From Bartonella sp. TP (GTDB lineage Bacteria > Pseudomonadota > Alphaproteobacteria > Rhizobiales > Rhizobiaceae), in contig NZ_CP129002.1 in assembly GCF_030406085.1 (NCBI RefSeq), positions 434,001-498,000 of the forward strand: a DNA stretch of 64,000 bases. The letters run 5' to 3'. This document shows, piece after piece, positions 20,269 through 29,735 of this stretch. The notes under the pieces are model-generated. The model did no database searches and had not been told where the DNA came from. It worked only from the letters and a program-made list of their open reading frames with translations. The translations under genes and the position numbers were made by a program. The number at the start of each line of letters is the position of its first letter. Positions within the stretch are counted from its first letter, which is position 1.

Positions 20269-21393
20269 TTATTGAATTTGACTAATGTCAAAAAGCTGCG
20301 CATTGGTCTGTAGATCTCCCAATAAATTATTATCGGTAGCTGTAATGATAATTTGCCCTTCATAACCTTGCAGCTTAGCCAAAAAAGATGTTTTATTGAC
20401 GATATCTAAATAAGCGACTAATTCATCAAATAACAATATAGGCGCCATACCGGAAATTTGCTTTGTTAATTCCGCTTGGGCCAAAATAAGATTTAGTAGC
20501 AAAGCTTTTTGCTCGCCGCTTGAACATAATTCTGCGCTCATATTTTTTTCGGCATGTTTTATACAAAAATCGCTCCGATGCGTGCCAGTAGAGCAGCGTC
20601 TCATGGCGCGATCTTGCATTCTACTATCATGCAAAAGTTGCTGCATATTTGCTTCGGCATCTTCAGCTTTATATCTCAGCAGCTGTGCTTCAATTTCACC
20701 TTTAATAGAAAGAGCTGCCTTTATAGCAAGCTGATCGCTCATCCTCGCCAAAGTCTCTGCAAGTTTGGTCACAAAATTATTACGCGCCTGCGCAATAATT
20801 ACTGCAAGCCTGGCCATATTAGCCTCATAAGAATCTAGCGCGGCTTCATCTAAGCTAGGCTCTTGCAAGGTATAATTACGTGCTAGCATCAATTTTTCAT
20901 AATCCCGTACCGCAGCACCATGCCGCGGCGTTATGGATAACACAAGACGGTCCAAAAAGCGCCTTCTGTCACTATAAGGGCCAATAAATAGTTTGTCCAT
21001 CAACGGCGTTAACCAACTTATGCGACAATATTGCGTAAGCTCATCTATAAGAACCGCCTGAGAATTTATATGAACCTGCCGCCTGGCACTAGCTGGTCGT
21101 AGCCCTGTACCAATGTTAACCTCTCCATAATCTTGATTCGCCAAACTAGCATTGATAACAAAATTATCATTGCCGCCAATAGCACACATCTGCTTGTACG
21201 TAGCACGGCGCAAACCACGACCTGGCGAAAGCAGAGAAATAGCTTCTAACAAATTTGTTTTACCACAACCATTCGCTCCATGCAAAATAATGCAGGAGCT
21301 ATCAAAATCAAAAGAAGCGTCGCTATAATTTCGATAAGAGAATAGCTTTAATTTGGTTAAGCGAATTTTGGCAATAATCAGGCCTCGATCCAA
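20269..21393 (-). CDS. recF: DNA replication and repair protein RecF
   Basis: RecF is the ABC/SMC-like ATPase that helps load RecA at gaps and stalled forks. The 374-residue protein has Walker A HGANGCGKTNLLEAI, the signature region LCSSGEQKALLLNLILAQ, and Walker B ILLFDELVAYLD. No ATG is available; the start is probably TTG 21393, just after the dnaN stop, giving normal length. The Shine-Dalgarno sequence is weak, which suggests reinitiation from dnaN. Order dnaA-dnaN-recF is conserved. Confidence 0.94.
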   Translation of the reverse strand: MDRGLIIAKIRLTKLKLFSYRNYSDASFDFDSSCIILHGANGCGKTNLLEAISLLSPGRGLRRATYKQMCAIGGNDNFVINASLANQDYGEVNIGTGLRPASARRQVHINSQAVLIDELTQYCRISWLTPLMDKLFIGPYSDRRRFLDRLVLSITPRHGAAVRDYEKLMLARNYTLQEPSLDEAALDSYEANMARLAVIIAQARNNFVTKLAETLARMSDQLAIKAALSIKGEIEAQLLRYKAEDAEANMQQLLHDSRMQDRAMRRCSTGTHRSDFCIKHAEKNMSAELCSSGEQKALLLNLILAQAELTKQISGMAPILLFDELVAYLDIVNKTSFLAKLQGYEGQIIITATDNNLLGDLQTNAQLFDISQIQ

Positions 21394-21395
21394 AT

Positions 21396-22520
21396 TTAAA
21401 GGCGCATTGGCATTAAAATATATAAAATAGTTGTTTTTTCGCCATCACGCATAACACAAGGTGAAGAAGAATTTGAAAAAGAAAATATAATATTTTCTTG
21501 CGTAAACTGACTAGCTTCATCGAGCAGATATTTAGCATTAAAGCCAATTTCCAAAACCTCACCGCGATAATGGCAGTTCAAACAATCCTCAGCACTATCA
21601 GCATCTAAAGATTCCATGCTTAGCCGCAAATTATCCATGTCTAAATCAAACTTTAACGCTCTAGCATAGTCATTTGACACCACAGAAACACGCCCAACAG
21701 AAGCTATAAATTCTTCTCTGTCTACAGTTAAAAACTTATCATGATCACTAGGTATAATTTTTTCATAATCAGGAAATTGTCCATCTATCAGCTTAGAAAC
21801 TAACGAGAGATCTCCGACAGTAAAGCCGATTTTAGTTTCGCAAATATCTATAGCAATATCTTGAGCAAAGCCTTCTGCCAACATCTTTTGCATTTCCAAT
21901 ACAGCTTTACGCGGAATAATAAGGCCAGGCATCTCCAGACTGTTGTCCGGAGCCGCAAGCTCTCCTACACTCAAGCGATGACCATCTGTTGCCACTAAGC
22001 GCAACATAGGCACATCATCCTTATTTCGTACTATATGCATGTAAATACCGTTCAAACAATAGCGCGTTTCATCTGTTGAGATAGCAGATTGCGTAGCGTT
22101 TAAAATTGGCCGCAACTCTTTTGCTGAAAGGGTAAAGCTATGTTGCCATTCTACCGATTTCGAATCAGGAAAATCGCTAGCAGGCAAAGATTGCAGCTTA
22201 TAATTCACACGCCCAGAAATTATTCTGACTTGACCATTATCGTTATTAAGCTCAATTTTAACCTCTGCGCCAGCTGGCAAACGACGAATCACATCATATA
22301 ATAAATAGGCTGGCACCGTTGCACTGCCAGGCTGCTCGATATTAGCAGCCAGCTCTTCGCTAACTTGTAATTCTAAATCCGTAGCTTTTAATTGTATAAG
22401 CTCGCCATTTGCTTTAATCAGGACATTACCTAAAATAGAAGCAGTATTGCGTCGGTCCACGATACGGTAAACATGACCTAGGCTTTTCAAAAAATTATTG
22501 CGATCTACACTTATACGCAT
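21396..22520 (-). CDS. dnaN: DNA polymerase III beta sliding clamp
   Basis: The clamp encircles DNA and tethers the polymerase. The 374-residue protein starts MRISVDRNNFLKSLGHVYR, which aligns with the usual alphaproteobacterial start. It ends in TTILYILMPMRL, the conserved C-terminal MPMRL motif. Start 22520 is chosen because GGGGG lies 4 bp upstream; the ATG directly before it leaves no spacing. The gene follows dnaA after about 50 bp, and recF starts 2 bp after its stop. Confidence 0.97.
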   Translation of the reverse strand: MRISVDRNNFLKSLGHVYRIVDRRNTASILGNVLIKANGELIQLKATDLELQVSEELAANIEQPGSATVPAYLLYDVIRRLPAGAEVKIELNNDNGQVRIISGRVNYKLQSLPASDFPDSKSVEWQHSFTLSAKELRPILNATQSAISTDETRYCLNGIYMHIVRNKDDVPMLRLVATDGHRLSVGELAAPDNSLEMPGLIIPRKAVLEMQKMLAEGFAQDIAIDICETKIGFTVGDLSLVSKLIDGQFPDYEKIIPSDHDKFLTVDREEFIASVGRVSVVSNDYARALKFDLDMDNLRLSMESLDADSAEDCLNCHYRGEVLEIGFNAKYLLDEASQFTQENIIFSFSNSSSPCVMRDGEKTTILYILMPMRL

Positions 22521-22570
22521 CATACCCCCATTAACCAAACATACACCATTATATTAGCAAAGCTATTTTT

Positions 22571-24040
22571 TTACAAGGCAGATTCATTTATTAAGCGCTT
22601 TAACAATTCCAATTCCTGCGCAAAATTACTATCTTCTGCTAAACAAGTTTCAATTTTACGCACTGCATGCAAGACCGTAGTGTGATCGCGGCCCCCAAAG
22701 CGCCGCCCAATCTCTGGCAATGAACGAGGTGTTAGGTTTTTTGACAAATACATGGCGATTTGCCGTGGTTTTACAATTGTACGCACCCGACGTGAAGATA
22801 ACAAATCTTGCTTGGAAAGACTGTAATGACGAGCGACCGCGCGCTGTATATCTTCAATACGCACGCGCTTTGTGTCGCTTATTTGCATGTTTGTACCTAG
22901 AACTTCGTCAATTTTCTCGATAGATAACTCGCCCTCAAAAGATTGACGAAATAGAATTTGGTTAAACACGCCTTCAACATCGCGACCCGAACCACGAAGG
23001 TTTTGGGCTATATAAAATAACTTTTCCTCATCCAGCTTAAGCTGCGGTTTGCTATGCTGCGCGATTCTTAATTTATTCTTCAACATCGCAAAGCGCATTT
23101 CGCAATCTGGATAATCAATCGCAATAATTACCCCGCTTTGCAAACGCGATTTTACACGCGAATCTAAGGATTCTAGCTCCGCTGGGGGACGGTCGGCTGC
23201 AACTACAACTTTCTTAGAGCTATCAATTAACATGTTCAATAAATGACAAAATTCATTTTGTATGGTTTTACCCTGCAAAAACTGTAAATCGTCAATAATA
23301 AGCAGATTTATATCGCGTAATTGTTCTTTTAGCGACAAAGCGTTGTTGTCTCTAATTGCCGTAGCAAAACGCCACATAAAACATTCTGCTGTTAAATATA
23401 CAACCTTATTATAAGCTTTATTGACCTGCGCTTTTGCAGCTATGGCTTGCAGTAAATGCGTTTTACCAAGGCCAACATCGCCATGTAAGACTAACGGGTT
23501 TAGCTGTGTATGCTCTGAACCAGCATCTGCTACGGTACGAGCCGCAGCCAAGGCTAAACGATTCGATGCACCCTCAACAAAATTTTCAAAACTATAACGA
23601 AGGTCTAAAGGAGAGCCCACTAATAAGTTTTTTCGTATCTTTGACGTTGCTACTTTATCTGCCTTATTTGAAAAAAACTCTGTATTAGCAGCAACTGGCA
23701 AAGCTTGCGGCAGAACAGCCTTTTGCACTCTTGGCTGTACAAAAAATTCTACCCGCAACACATTACTATCTTCTTGCTGCCACAAATTTAATAATAAATC
23801 TGCGTAATGCCCACTAATCCAAGATTTTAAAAAAGCCGTGGGAACAGAAAATTTAACCACACATGCTTCTAGCTGTATAAAATGCAATTTACTAAACCAG
23901 CTATTAAAGGTTTCAACACCTATATGCGCCCTAACCTTTGCCATAACCCGGTCAAATATTGGCGAAATTTGCCCACTACTCTCTTCATTATTAGCATCTA
24001 AATTAGACAAATCTATATCGATATTTTTTTTGCTTAACAT
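22571..24040 (-). CDS. dnaA: Chromosomal replication initiator DnaA
   Basis: DnaA opens oriC. The 489-residue protein has an N-terminal domain ([20 protein letters not shown]), a variable linker and an AAA+ domain. Walker A is [14 protein letters not shown] and Walker [12 protein letters not shown]. The C-terminal DNA-binding signature is [19 protein letters not shown] 24040 has only a poor ribosome site. The neighbour upstream is rpsT, as in rhizobia, across a 416-bp gap. No clear DnaA box is seen near the gene. Confidence 0.97.
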   Translation of the reverse strand: MLSKKNIDIDLSNLDANNEESSGQISPIFDRVMAKVRAHIGVETFNSWFSKLHFIQLEACVVKFSVPTAFLKSWISGHYADLLLNLWQQEDSNVLRVEFFVQPRVQKAVLPQALPVAANTEFFSNKADKVATSKIRKNLLVGSPLDLRYSFENFVEGASNRLALAAARTVADAGSEHTQLNPLVLHGDVGLGKTHLLQAIAAKAQVNKAYNKVVYLTAECFMWRFATAIRDNNALSLKEQLRDINLLIIDDLQFLQGKTIQNEFCHLLNMLIDSSKKVVVAADRPPAELESLDSRVKSRLQSGVIIAIDYPDCEMRFAMLKNKLRIAQHSKPQLKLDEEKLFYIAQNLRGSGRDVEGVFNQILFRQSFEGELSIEKIDEVLGTNMQISDTKRVRIEDIQRAVARHYSLSKQDLLSSRRVRTIVKPRQIAMYLSKNLTPRSLPEIGRRFGGRDHTTVLHAVRKIETCLAEDSNFAQELELLKRLINESAL

Positions 24041-24398
24041 TCAAAAACCATATTTTAAAATCACAATCTGACGCAAACCAATAAGCACGAAGTAAAATTA
24101 CAACAACAAATCTTGATGCCTATTTACAAAACCATTATGACTAAACATACAGGGAAAATATTTAAATATGCAATAGGTGAAAATTGCAAAATCTATTATG
24201 CAAAAAAATAATAAACGGCCCGAACTGCCTAGAAAAACAGAAAATTTTACCAGTTAATTAGCCAAGAAATATCAGTTAAAAAAAAGTTAAAAAAATTGCT
24301 TGACATAAACAAAACCCTAGTAACGCTAACAGACGATAATTTGACTGTCTCGAGATTAACCATATGAAAAAGAATCAAGAATTTTTTGCTAAAAACAA
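24041..24398. other. Long gene-free region upstream of dnaA
   Basis: Most of the 416-bp dnaA-rpsT gap lies here; it must contain the dnaA promoter and leader. It is AT-rich with A-tracts and no reading frame of note. On the plus strand a perfect TTGACA occurs at 24300-24305, but no good -10 lies 16-18 bp after it. One GANTC site (the CcrM target) lies at 24372-24376. I found no DnaA boxes close to TTATCCACA, so it is not supported as an origin. Confidence 0.5.
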
Positions 24399-24426
24399 AA
24401 AACGCACCCTAAATAGAGTGCGTTTT
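24399..24426 (-). terminator. Intrinsic terminator of rpsT
   Basis: A 9-bp perfect stem (AAAACGCAC / GTGCGTTTT) with a 10-nt loop lies about 30 bp past the rpsT stop. Read on the minus strand it is followed by a run of T residues interrupted once by G, the form of a rho-independent terminator. The stem is weaker as a plus-strand terminator. Confidence 0.8.
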
Positions 24427-24456
24427 CTAAATGCTTAATATAAAAAATTAAAAACT

Positions 24457-24723
24457 TTAAGCCAACAGAGCCTTGCAGCGCTTAGTAAGGCGCGAAACCA
24501 TACGCGAAGCTGTGTTTTTATGCATCACACCCTTTGTAGCTGCACGCATAATTTCCGGCTCTGCTGCCTTTAGCGCATCAGCCGCAACAGTAGCATCCCC
24601 AATCGCAAGAGCATGCTGCACTTTACGAATAAAAGTACGAACTCGTGATTTACGAGATTTATTAACTTCTGTACGAGCACTAATCTTACGCGCCGCCTTT
24701 TTAGCCGAAGCTGTATTAGCCAT
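24457..24723 (-). CDS. rpsT: 30S ribosomal protein S20
   Basis: S20 binds the 5' domain of 16S rRNA. The 88-residue basic protein has the family patterns [25 protein letters not shown] and [22 protein letters not shown]. It has its own promoter (24759-24787) and terminator (24399-24426), so it is a single-gene unit between acnA and dnaA. AAGGGA lies about 7 bp before ATG 24723. Confidence 0.97.
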   Translation of the reverse strand: MANTASAKKAARKISARTEVNKSRKSRVRTFIRKVQHALAIGDATVAADALKAAEPEIMRAATKGVMHKNTASRMVSRLTKRCKALLA

Positions 24724-24758
24724 GAATTATCCCTTTTAAAAATAAATATATCACAATA

Positions 24759-24787
24759 TGTATAGCTTAAGCTGGTCTACACGTCAA
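24759..24787 (-). promoter_or_regulatory. Strong sigma70-type promoter of rpsT
   Basis: On the minus strand TTGACG (24782-24787) and TATACA (24759-24764) are separated by exactly 17 bp. The predicted start is some 29 bp before the rpsT ATG. It lies between the acnA stop and rpsT. Confidence 0.75.
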
Positions 24788-24811
24788 TTATTTTTTACAA
24801 TACACAAACAA

Positions 24812-27493
24812 TTAATTTGCTAAATTGCGCAAAACATACTGCAAAATGCCACCATTATGCAAATAATCCAATTCATCTAGCGTATCTACCCGCACCAATA
24901 GTTTGATATTTTTGACATTACCATTTGGATAAACTAGCTTGGCTATTGCTATGTCGCGCGGTTTAAGACTGGCAACATTTTCAATAGTCACAGTTTCGTC
25001 ACCTTTTATAGCAAGTGAATTTATATCCTCATTTCCTGTAAACATAAAAGGCACAATTCCCATACCAACCAAATTTGACCGATGAATACGCTCAAAAGAT
25101 TTAGCAACAACCGCACGCACGCCAAGCAGATTTGGCCCCTTCGCCGCCCAATCGCGTGAAGAGCCATTGCCATATTCTAGCCCTGCAAAAACAACCGTAG
25201 GCACTTTTGCATCTTGGTAACGCATAGCAGCATCAAAAATAGACATTTTTTCACCGCTAGGCTGATATAATGTATTGCCGCCTTCTTCACCGCCAAACAT
25301 AAGATTCTTTATTCTTATATTAGCAAAAGTTCCGCGCATCATCACTTCATGATTACCACGGCGGGTTCCATATTGGTTAAAATCTTTGGCACTTACACCA
25401 TGGGCTAACAAATATTTTCCGGCAGGAGACGTAGCTTTAATAGCGCCAGCAGGAGAAATGTGATCTGTCGTTATTTTATCGCCAAATAAACCCAATATAC
25501 GAGCATTTACTATATCCTCTATCGCTTTTGGCTGCTTACCCATACCCTGAAAATACGGCGGATTACGCACGTAGGTTGATTTGTCATCCCAGCTATAGGT
25601 TTCGCCTTGCGGCACCTGCACAGCTTGCCAATTTTGGTCCCCCTTGAATACATCTGAATATTTTTCGGTAAACATTTTACGGGTAACATTCGCTTCAATA
25701 AAACTTTGAATTTCTTGCGAGGTTGGCCAAATATCACGCAAATAGACCGAAACACCGTTATTACCGACCCCTATTGGTTCATTGGTTAAATCCTTGCGCA
25801 CCGTACCCGTTAGCGCATAAGCTACCACGAGCGGTGGCGAAGCCAGGTAATTTGCCTGGACATCGGGTGAAACCCGGCCTTCAAAATTTCTATTGCCAGA
25901 CAATACAGCCGAAGCTATTATACCATTATCATTAATAGATTTAGAAATAGCAGGCGGCAAAGGCCCCGAATTACCAATACAAGTAGTGCAGCCAAAGCCA
26001 ACTAAATTAAACCCTAACTCATCTAAATATTCTTGCAATCCCGACTTAGCCAAATAAGCTTCTACGACCTTCGAACCAGGAGCAAGAGAGGTTTTAACCC
26101 AAGGCTTAACCTGCAGGCCAGCCTTCACAGCATTACGAGCAAGCAACCCAGCAGCTATAAGCACACTGGGATTAGACGTATTTGTGCATGAGGTAATCGC
26201 GGCAATTACCACATCGCCATCGCCAAGGTCAAACTCTTCACCCTCAACCTGGATTCGCGCATTAATATCGCCAGTTTTCTTATATTCAGCGCTCCAAGCT
26301 TGCGTAAACCCTGTATTGATATCCTGCAAAGCTAACCGGCCCTCCGGACGCTTTGGCCCAGCCATTGAAGGCACAACATCGCCCATATCTAACTCTAGCA
26401 CTGAGCTAAATACTGGTTCGACTGTTTGTTCATTGCGCCACATGCCCTGTATTTTTGCATAAGCTTCTGTCACGGCGATTCTGTCCTCGTCACGACCTGT
26501 CATATGCAAATAACGAATCGTTTCTTCATCAATAGGAAAAAACCCACAAGTAGCACCATATTCTGGACTCATATTACCGATAGTAGCCCTGTCCGCCAAA
26601 GTTATATTGTCCAAGCCGGGACCAAAAAACTCTACAAATTTGCTAACTACGCCGTGCTTGCGCAGCATTTGAGTAACGGTTAATACCAAATCTGTCGCGG
26701 TCACACCTTCTTTTAAGCGTCCTGTTAGTTTAAAGCCTACTACCTCGGGCAATAGCATAGATACGGGCTGGCCCAACATGGCGGCCTCTGCTTCAATTCC
26801 ACCAACACCCCAACCTAAAACGCCCAAACCATTAACCATCGTTGTATGCGAATCGGTACCTACACATGTATCGGGATATAATATTTTTTCTTCACCATCT
26901 TCCTTCAGGAAAACACATTGAGCCAAATATTCTAAATTCACTTGATGGCAAATACCAGTGCCAGGAGGCACAACGCGAAAATTCCGAAAAGCGCTTTGAC
27001 CCCATTTTAAAAAGCGATAGCGCTCAATATTTCTTTCATATTCTAATTCTACATTGTGACGAAAAGCGTCTGGATTACCGAAATCATCTACAATGACAGA
27101 GTGATCTATTACCAAATCCACTGGTACCAACGGGTTGATTTTTTGCGGATTATCGCCCAACGCCACCATCGCGTCACGCATAGCGGCTAAATCGACCACT
27201 GCGGGCACGCCAGTAAAATCTTGCATCAATACCCGACTAGGGCGGTAAGCAATTTCCGCGCCTTTACTGCCTTTATCTACCAGCCAAGCTACCACATTTT
27301 CAATATCAGTTTTTTTTACGCTGCGACCATCCTCAAATCTTAATAGATTTTCCAGCAGCACCTTCATGGAAAAAGGCAAATTCGAAATTCCACTCAAGCC
27401 ATTCTTCTCTGCTTCCGGCAGACTATAATATGTGTATGACTGGCCATTAACCTCTAGAGTTTTGCGGCATTTAAAGCTATCGATATTCACCAC
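24812..27493 (-). CDS. acnA: Aconitate hydratase A
   Basis: Aconitase interconverts citrate and isocitrate in the TCA cycle using a 4Fe-4S cluster. The 893-residue protein has the cluster cysteines in ITSCTNTSNPS and GCTTCIGNSGPLP. The substrate-binding motifs DLVIDHSVIVDDFG and GTDSHTTMVNGLGVLGWG are present, as is the swivel-domain motif YGNGSSRDWAAKG. Length and order match AcnA. It is divergent from ccmA, an arrangement conserved in rhizobia. Confidence 0.98.
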   Translation of the reverse strand: MVNIDSFKCRKTLEVNGQSYTYYSLPEAEKNGLSGISNLPFSMKVLLENLLRFEDGRSVKKTDIENVVAWLVDKGSKGAEIAYRPSRVLMQDFTGVPAVVDLAAMRDAMVALGDNPQKINPLVPVDLVIDHSVIVDDFGNPDAFRHNVELEYERNIERYRFLKWGQSAFRNFRVVPPGTGICHQVNLEYLAQCVFLKEDGEEKILYPDTCVGTDSHTTMVNGLGVLGWGVGGIEAEAAMLGQPVSMLLPEVVGFKLTGRLKEGVTATDLVLTVTQMLRKHGVVSKFVEFFGPGLDNITLADRATIGNMSPEYGATCGFFPIDEETIRYLHMTGRDEDRIAVTEAYAKIQGMWRNEQTVEPVFSSVLELDMGDVVPSMAGPKRPEGRLALQDINTGFTQAWSAEYKKTGDINARIQVEGEEFDLGDGDVVIAAITSCTNTSNPSVLIAAGLLARNAVKAGLQVKPWVKTSLAPGSKVVEAYLAKSGLQEYLDELGFNLVGFGCTTCIGNSGPLPPAISKSINDNGIIASAVLSGNRNFEGRVSPDVQANYLASPPLVVAYALTGTVRKDLTNEPIGVGNNGVSVYLRDIWPTSQEIQSFIEANVTRKMFTEKYSDVFKGDQNWQAVQVPQGETYSWDDKSTYVRNPPYFQGMGKQPKAIEDIVNARILGLFGDKITTDHISPAGAIKATSPAGKYLLAHGVSAKDFNQYGTRRGNHEVMMRGTFANIRIKNLMFGGEEGGNTLYQPSGEKMSIFDAAMRYQDAKVPTVVFAGLEYGNGSSRDWAAKGPNLLGVRAVVAKSFERIHRSNLVGMGIVPFMFTGNEDINSLAIKGDETVTIENVASLKPRDIAIAKLVYPNGNVKNIKLLVRVDTLDELDYLHNGGILQYVLRNLAN

Positions 27494-27539
27494 GTTCTTA
27501 TCCTTAGATTGTTTTTATTTCTACATGCAGATTATTGCA

Positions 27540-27577
27540 TAAATAATATACTATAAAGTTATTGTCTATGCTAAAAT
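27540..27577. promoter_or_regulatory. Overlapping divergent promoter elements for acnA and ccmA
   Basis: Minus strand: TAGACA (27563-27568), 17 bp, TATTTA (27540-27545), for acnA. Plus strand: TGCTAAAAT (27569-27577), an extended -10 form, 46 bp before ccmA. The elements interleave in the 129-bp gap, so the two promoters probably compete. Both are imperfect matches. Confidence 0.35.
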
Positions 27578-27622
27578 AACACAAATATTTTTTTACACAA
27601 ATAATAATTAGGTAGTGCCTAT

Positions 27623-28228
27623 ATGCGCCTGATAGCAGAGAAACTAAGTGCGACTCGCAATGGCGTTGTATTATGGCAGAATATTAATTTCTGCTTAAAG
27701 CAAGGCCAATTGTTACAAATCTTGGGCAGCAATGGCATTGGTAAATCAAGTTTCTTGCGCGCTATAATTGGCCTGCATAAATTACATGAAGGACAGATAA
27801 AGCTAGCGCTGAACAATCGTCAAGCCGAGATTGCTGATTATTGCCATTATTTAAACATAACTCCCGCAATGAAGGGATTGTTGACCGTAGAGGAAAATTT
27901 ATTGCTTTGGCAAAATCTGCTGCATGGTACAACCGAGCGCTATGATAGCATAATCGATAAATTAGAATTATATAGCTTAAAACATTACCGCTTTGGCGAA
28001 TTATCAGCAGGACAACAACGCCGCGTTGCTTTGGCTAGATTATGGCTAGCGCCACGACCAGTATGGATTTTAGACGAGCCCTTTTTGTACCTGGACCGCT
28101 ATTATACAAACTTAAGCAAGCAGCTCTTACACGAACATTTAAAAAATGGCGGTATTATCATAATGGCTTCGCATGAAAACGAGGAATTAAGGGATTGTCA
28201 ATATTTAAATCTACTCAACTATGTCTAA
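27623..28228 (+). CDS. ccmA: Haem exporter ATP-binding protein CcmA
   Basis: CcmA is the ATPase of the CcmABCD complex that releases holo-CcmE during cytochrome c maturation. The 201-residue ABC protein has Walker A GSNGIGKSSFLRAI, signature ELSAGQQRRVALARLWL, Walker B PVWILDEPFLYLD, and the switch histidine in MASHENEEL. It is short, as CcmA usually is. ccmB overlaps its 3' end by 34 bp. Confidence 0.95.
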   Translation: MRLIAEKLSATRNGVVLWQNINFCLKQGQLLQILGSNGIGKSSFLRAIIGLHKLHEGQIKLALNNRQAEIADYCHYLNITPAMKGLLTVEENLLLWQNLLHGTTERYDSIIDKLELYSLKHYRFGELSAGQQRRVALARLWLAPRPVWILDEPFLYLDRYYTNLSKQLLHEHLKNGGIIIMASHENEELRDCQYLNLLNYV

Positions 28229-28869
28229 AATCGCTATATTATTCTATAATACTAACCTGGCGAAATAGCAGCGAATTTACCAGCGGACTGCTTTTTTTTC
28301 TGATGCTTGTTAGTTTATTTTGCTTAAGCATGCAGGCAAAACTTATGCCGCAGTTGAATTTATTGTGGATAGCGGTAATTTTTGCTAATTTACTAGGTCT
28401 ACGCGATTTATTTGCAGCCGATAAAGAAGATGGCAGCCTAGATATAGTTTTATTACAACCAAGAATGGCTTTGTTATTCTACATCTATAGTAAATTATTG
28501 CGACATATTTTAACTAATATTTTACCAATAATATTAATCTACCCCTTAGCCGGGGTCATGTTACATTTGCCGCTGCAAATCATAATAACCAGCGCAATTA
28601 CCTGCTTTATTTCTAGCTTATCCATAAGCTTCTTGGGCAGTTTAAGCGCTGCTATTAATTTAATGGCCAAACCCAGTGCGTTTTTAAATTTTATAATTAT
28701 TTTACCCTTTAGCGCCCCCATATTTATCTTTGCCCTTAGTACAGATACAGCAGTTTTGCAGCATAATAGCTCCACCGTGCCAATATTATTTCTTATTGCT
28801 TTAACCCTTCTATTTGCTATAATTGGCCCCATAGGCGCTAGCCTAATATTGAGATATGTACATGACTAA
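28195..28869 (+). CDS. ccmB: Haem exporter permease CcmB
   Basis: This 224-residue protein with six predicted membrane segments matches CcmB by length, position and the pattern LRDLFAADKEDGSLDIVLLQP, shown in part as DLFAADKEDGSLDIVLL. It forms the membrane part of the CcmAB complex. No in-frame ATG exists near the N terminus; TTG 28195 is chosen because GAGGA lies 9 bp upstream, inside ccmA. The ATG at 28221 is out of frame. It overlaps ccmC by 8 to 14 bp. Confidence 0.9.
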   Translation: MSIFKSTQLCLKSLYYSIILTWRNSSEFTSGLLFFLMLVSLFCLSMQAKLMPQLNLLWIAVIFANLLGLRDLFAADKEDGSLDIVLLQPRMALLFYIYSKLLRHILTNILPIILIYPLAGVMLHLPLQIIITSAITCFISSLSISFLGSLSAAINLMAKPSAFLNFIIILPFSAPIFIFALSTDTAVLQHNSSTVPILFLIALTLLFAIIGPIGASLILRYVHD

Positions 28870-29614
28870 TTTTACGCGCTATATTGCGCACATTCTTACC
28901 AGGCTACAGTCTATAGCTCTGTGGCTTTTGCTACCCGCATTAGTAATTGCAGCTTTTTTTATTGCCCAGGCGCCACAAGATTATCAACAACATGAATTAG
29001 TGAAGCTATTATATCTACATGTCCCATGCGCTTGGCTTTCGCTACAATGCTATGCCGTAATGTGCTTAGCAGCTTTATTATTTTTATTTTCTAACCATTC
29101 TTTTTACGGCGCTGCCTTAAAAGCTATGGCACCTATTGGTGCGTTTTTTACGCTACTCACCTTGATTTGCGGTTCGTTATGGGGGGCAAAAACTTGGGGC
29201 AGCTGGTGGGAGTGGGATGCCCGCTTGGTCAGTGAACTAATATTATTTTTTATCTATTGTGCTATTAGCGCACTTAGCAACAGTTTTCGCCAAGACGAAA
29301 AAGCTGATTATGCTTGCTCTATTCTAACGCTCATAGGTTCTATCAATTTACCTATCATCAAATTTTCAACCCAATGGTGGCATAGTTTACATCAAAATTC
29401 TACAATCCATCTGCTCGGCCACAGTTCACTAGCACCTGGTATGATGCATGCTCTGCTTAGCATGCTTGCTAGTTTCAATCTTATAGCAATAATCTTATAT
29501 AGCTTGGCGCTGCAAATAGAATTACTAACTAGAGCCTATAAAAAAAGAGCGCAGATACGGCTAAGACTAAGCTATAAAAGGGAGCAAAAATATGCTAGAC
29601 AAGCTAAGCAATAG
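28856..29614 (+). CDS. ccmC: Haem-handling protein CcmC
   Basis: CcmC delivers haem to the chaperone CcmE. The 252-residue membrane protein has six helices and the Trp-rich periplasmic haem-binding loop WGAKTWGSWWEWDARL. The flanking histidines are in LLYLHVPCAW and in WWHSLHQNSTIHL. ATG 28856 or ATG 28862 (two codons later) may be used; both overlap the end of ccmB. It overlaps ccmD by 23 bp. Confidence 0.95.
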   Translation: MYMTNFTRYIAHILTRLQSIALWLLLPALVIAAFFIAQAPQDYQQHELVKLLYLHVPCAWLSLQCYAVMCLAALLFLFSNHSFYGAALKAMAPIGAFFTLLTLICGSLWGAKTWGSWWEWDARLVSELILFFIYCAISALSNSFRQDEKADYACSILTLIGSINLPIIKFSTQWWHSLHQNSTIHLLGHSSLAPGMMHALLSMLASFNLIAIILYSLALQIELLTRAYKKRAQIRLRLSYKREQKYARQAKQ

Positions 29615-29735
29615 CGCCACAATAGAGACTTGCTACGCTATTGTTGCAACAACAATCTTAGGTGTTTTAAGCTATTATCTTGCCAAGCGTTGCCGAATAA
29701 AAAAATGGCAATTACGCTTTGCCAAAACTAAATAG
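29592..29735 (+). CDS. ccmD: Small haem-exporter protein CcmD
   Basis: A 47-codon frame beginning inside the end of ccmC (ATG 29592, GGGAG 8 bp upstream) encodes one membrane helix (CYAIVATTILGVLSYYLA). A basic tail follows (KRCRIKKWQLRF). This is the size, topology and position of CcmD, which helps release holo-CcmE from CcmABC. Sequence identity is low in the family, so the call rests on context and topology. Its last 8 bp overlap the end of gcrA on the other strand. ccmG, which often follows in rhizobia, is absent. Confidence 0.85.
   Translation: MLDKLSNSATIETCYAIVATTILGVLSYYLAKRCRIKKWQLRFAKTK

Noticed and set aside
24300-24426. A plus-strand small RNA from TTGACA at 24300 to the hairpin at 24426
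   Set aside because: No -10 hexamer lies at the right distance and the plus-strand T-tract is short. Kept only as part of a wider finding.
22571-24456. Replication origin next to dnaA
   Set aside because: No cluster of DnaA boxes is visible in the gap. In alphaproteobacteria oriC often lies elsewhere (for example near hemE or parAB).
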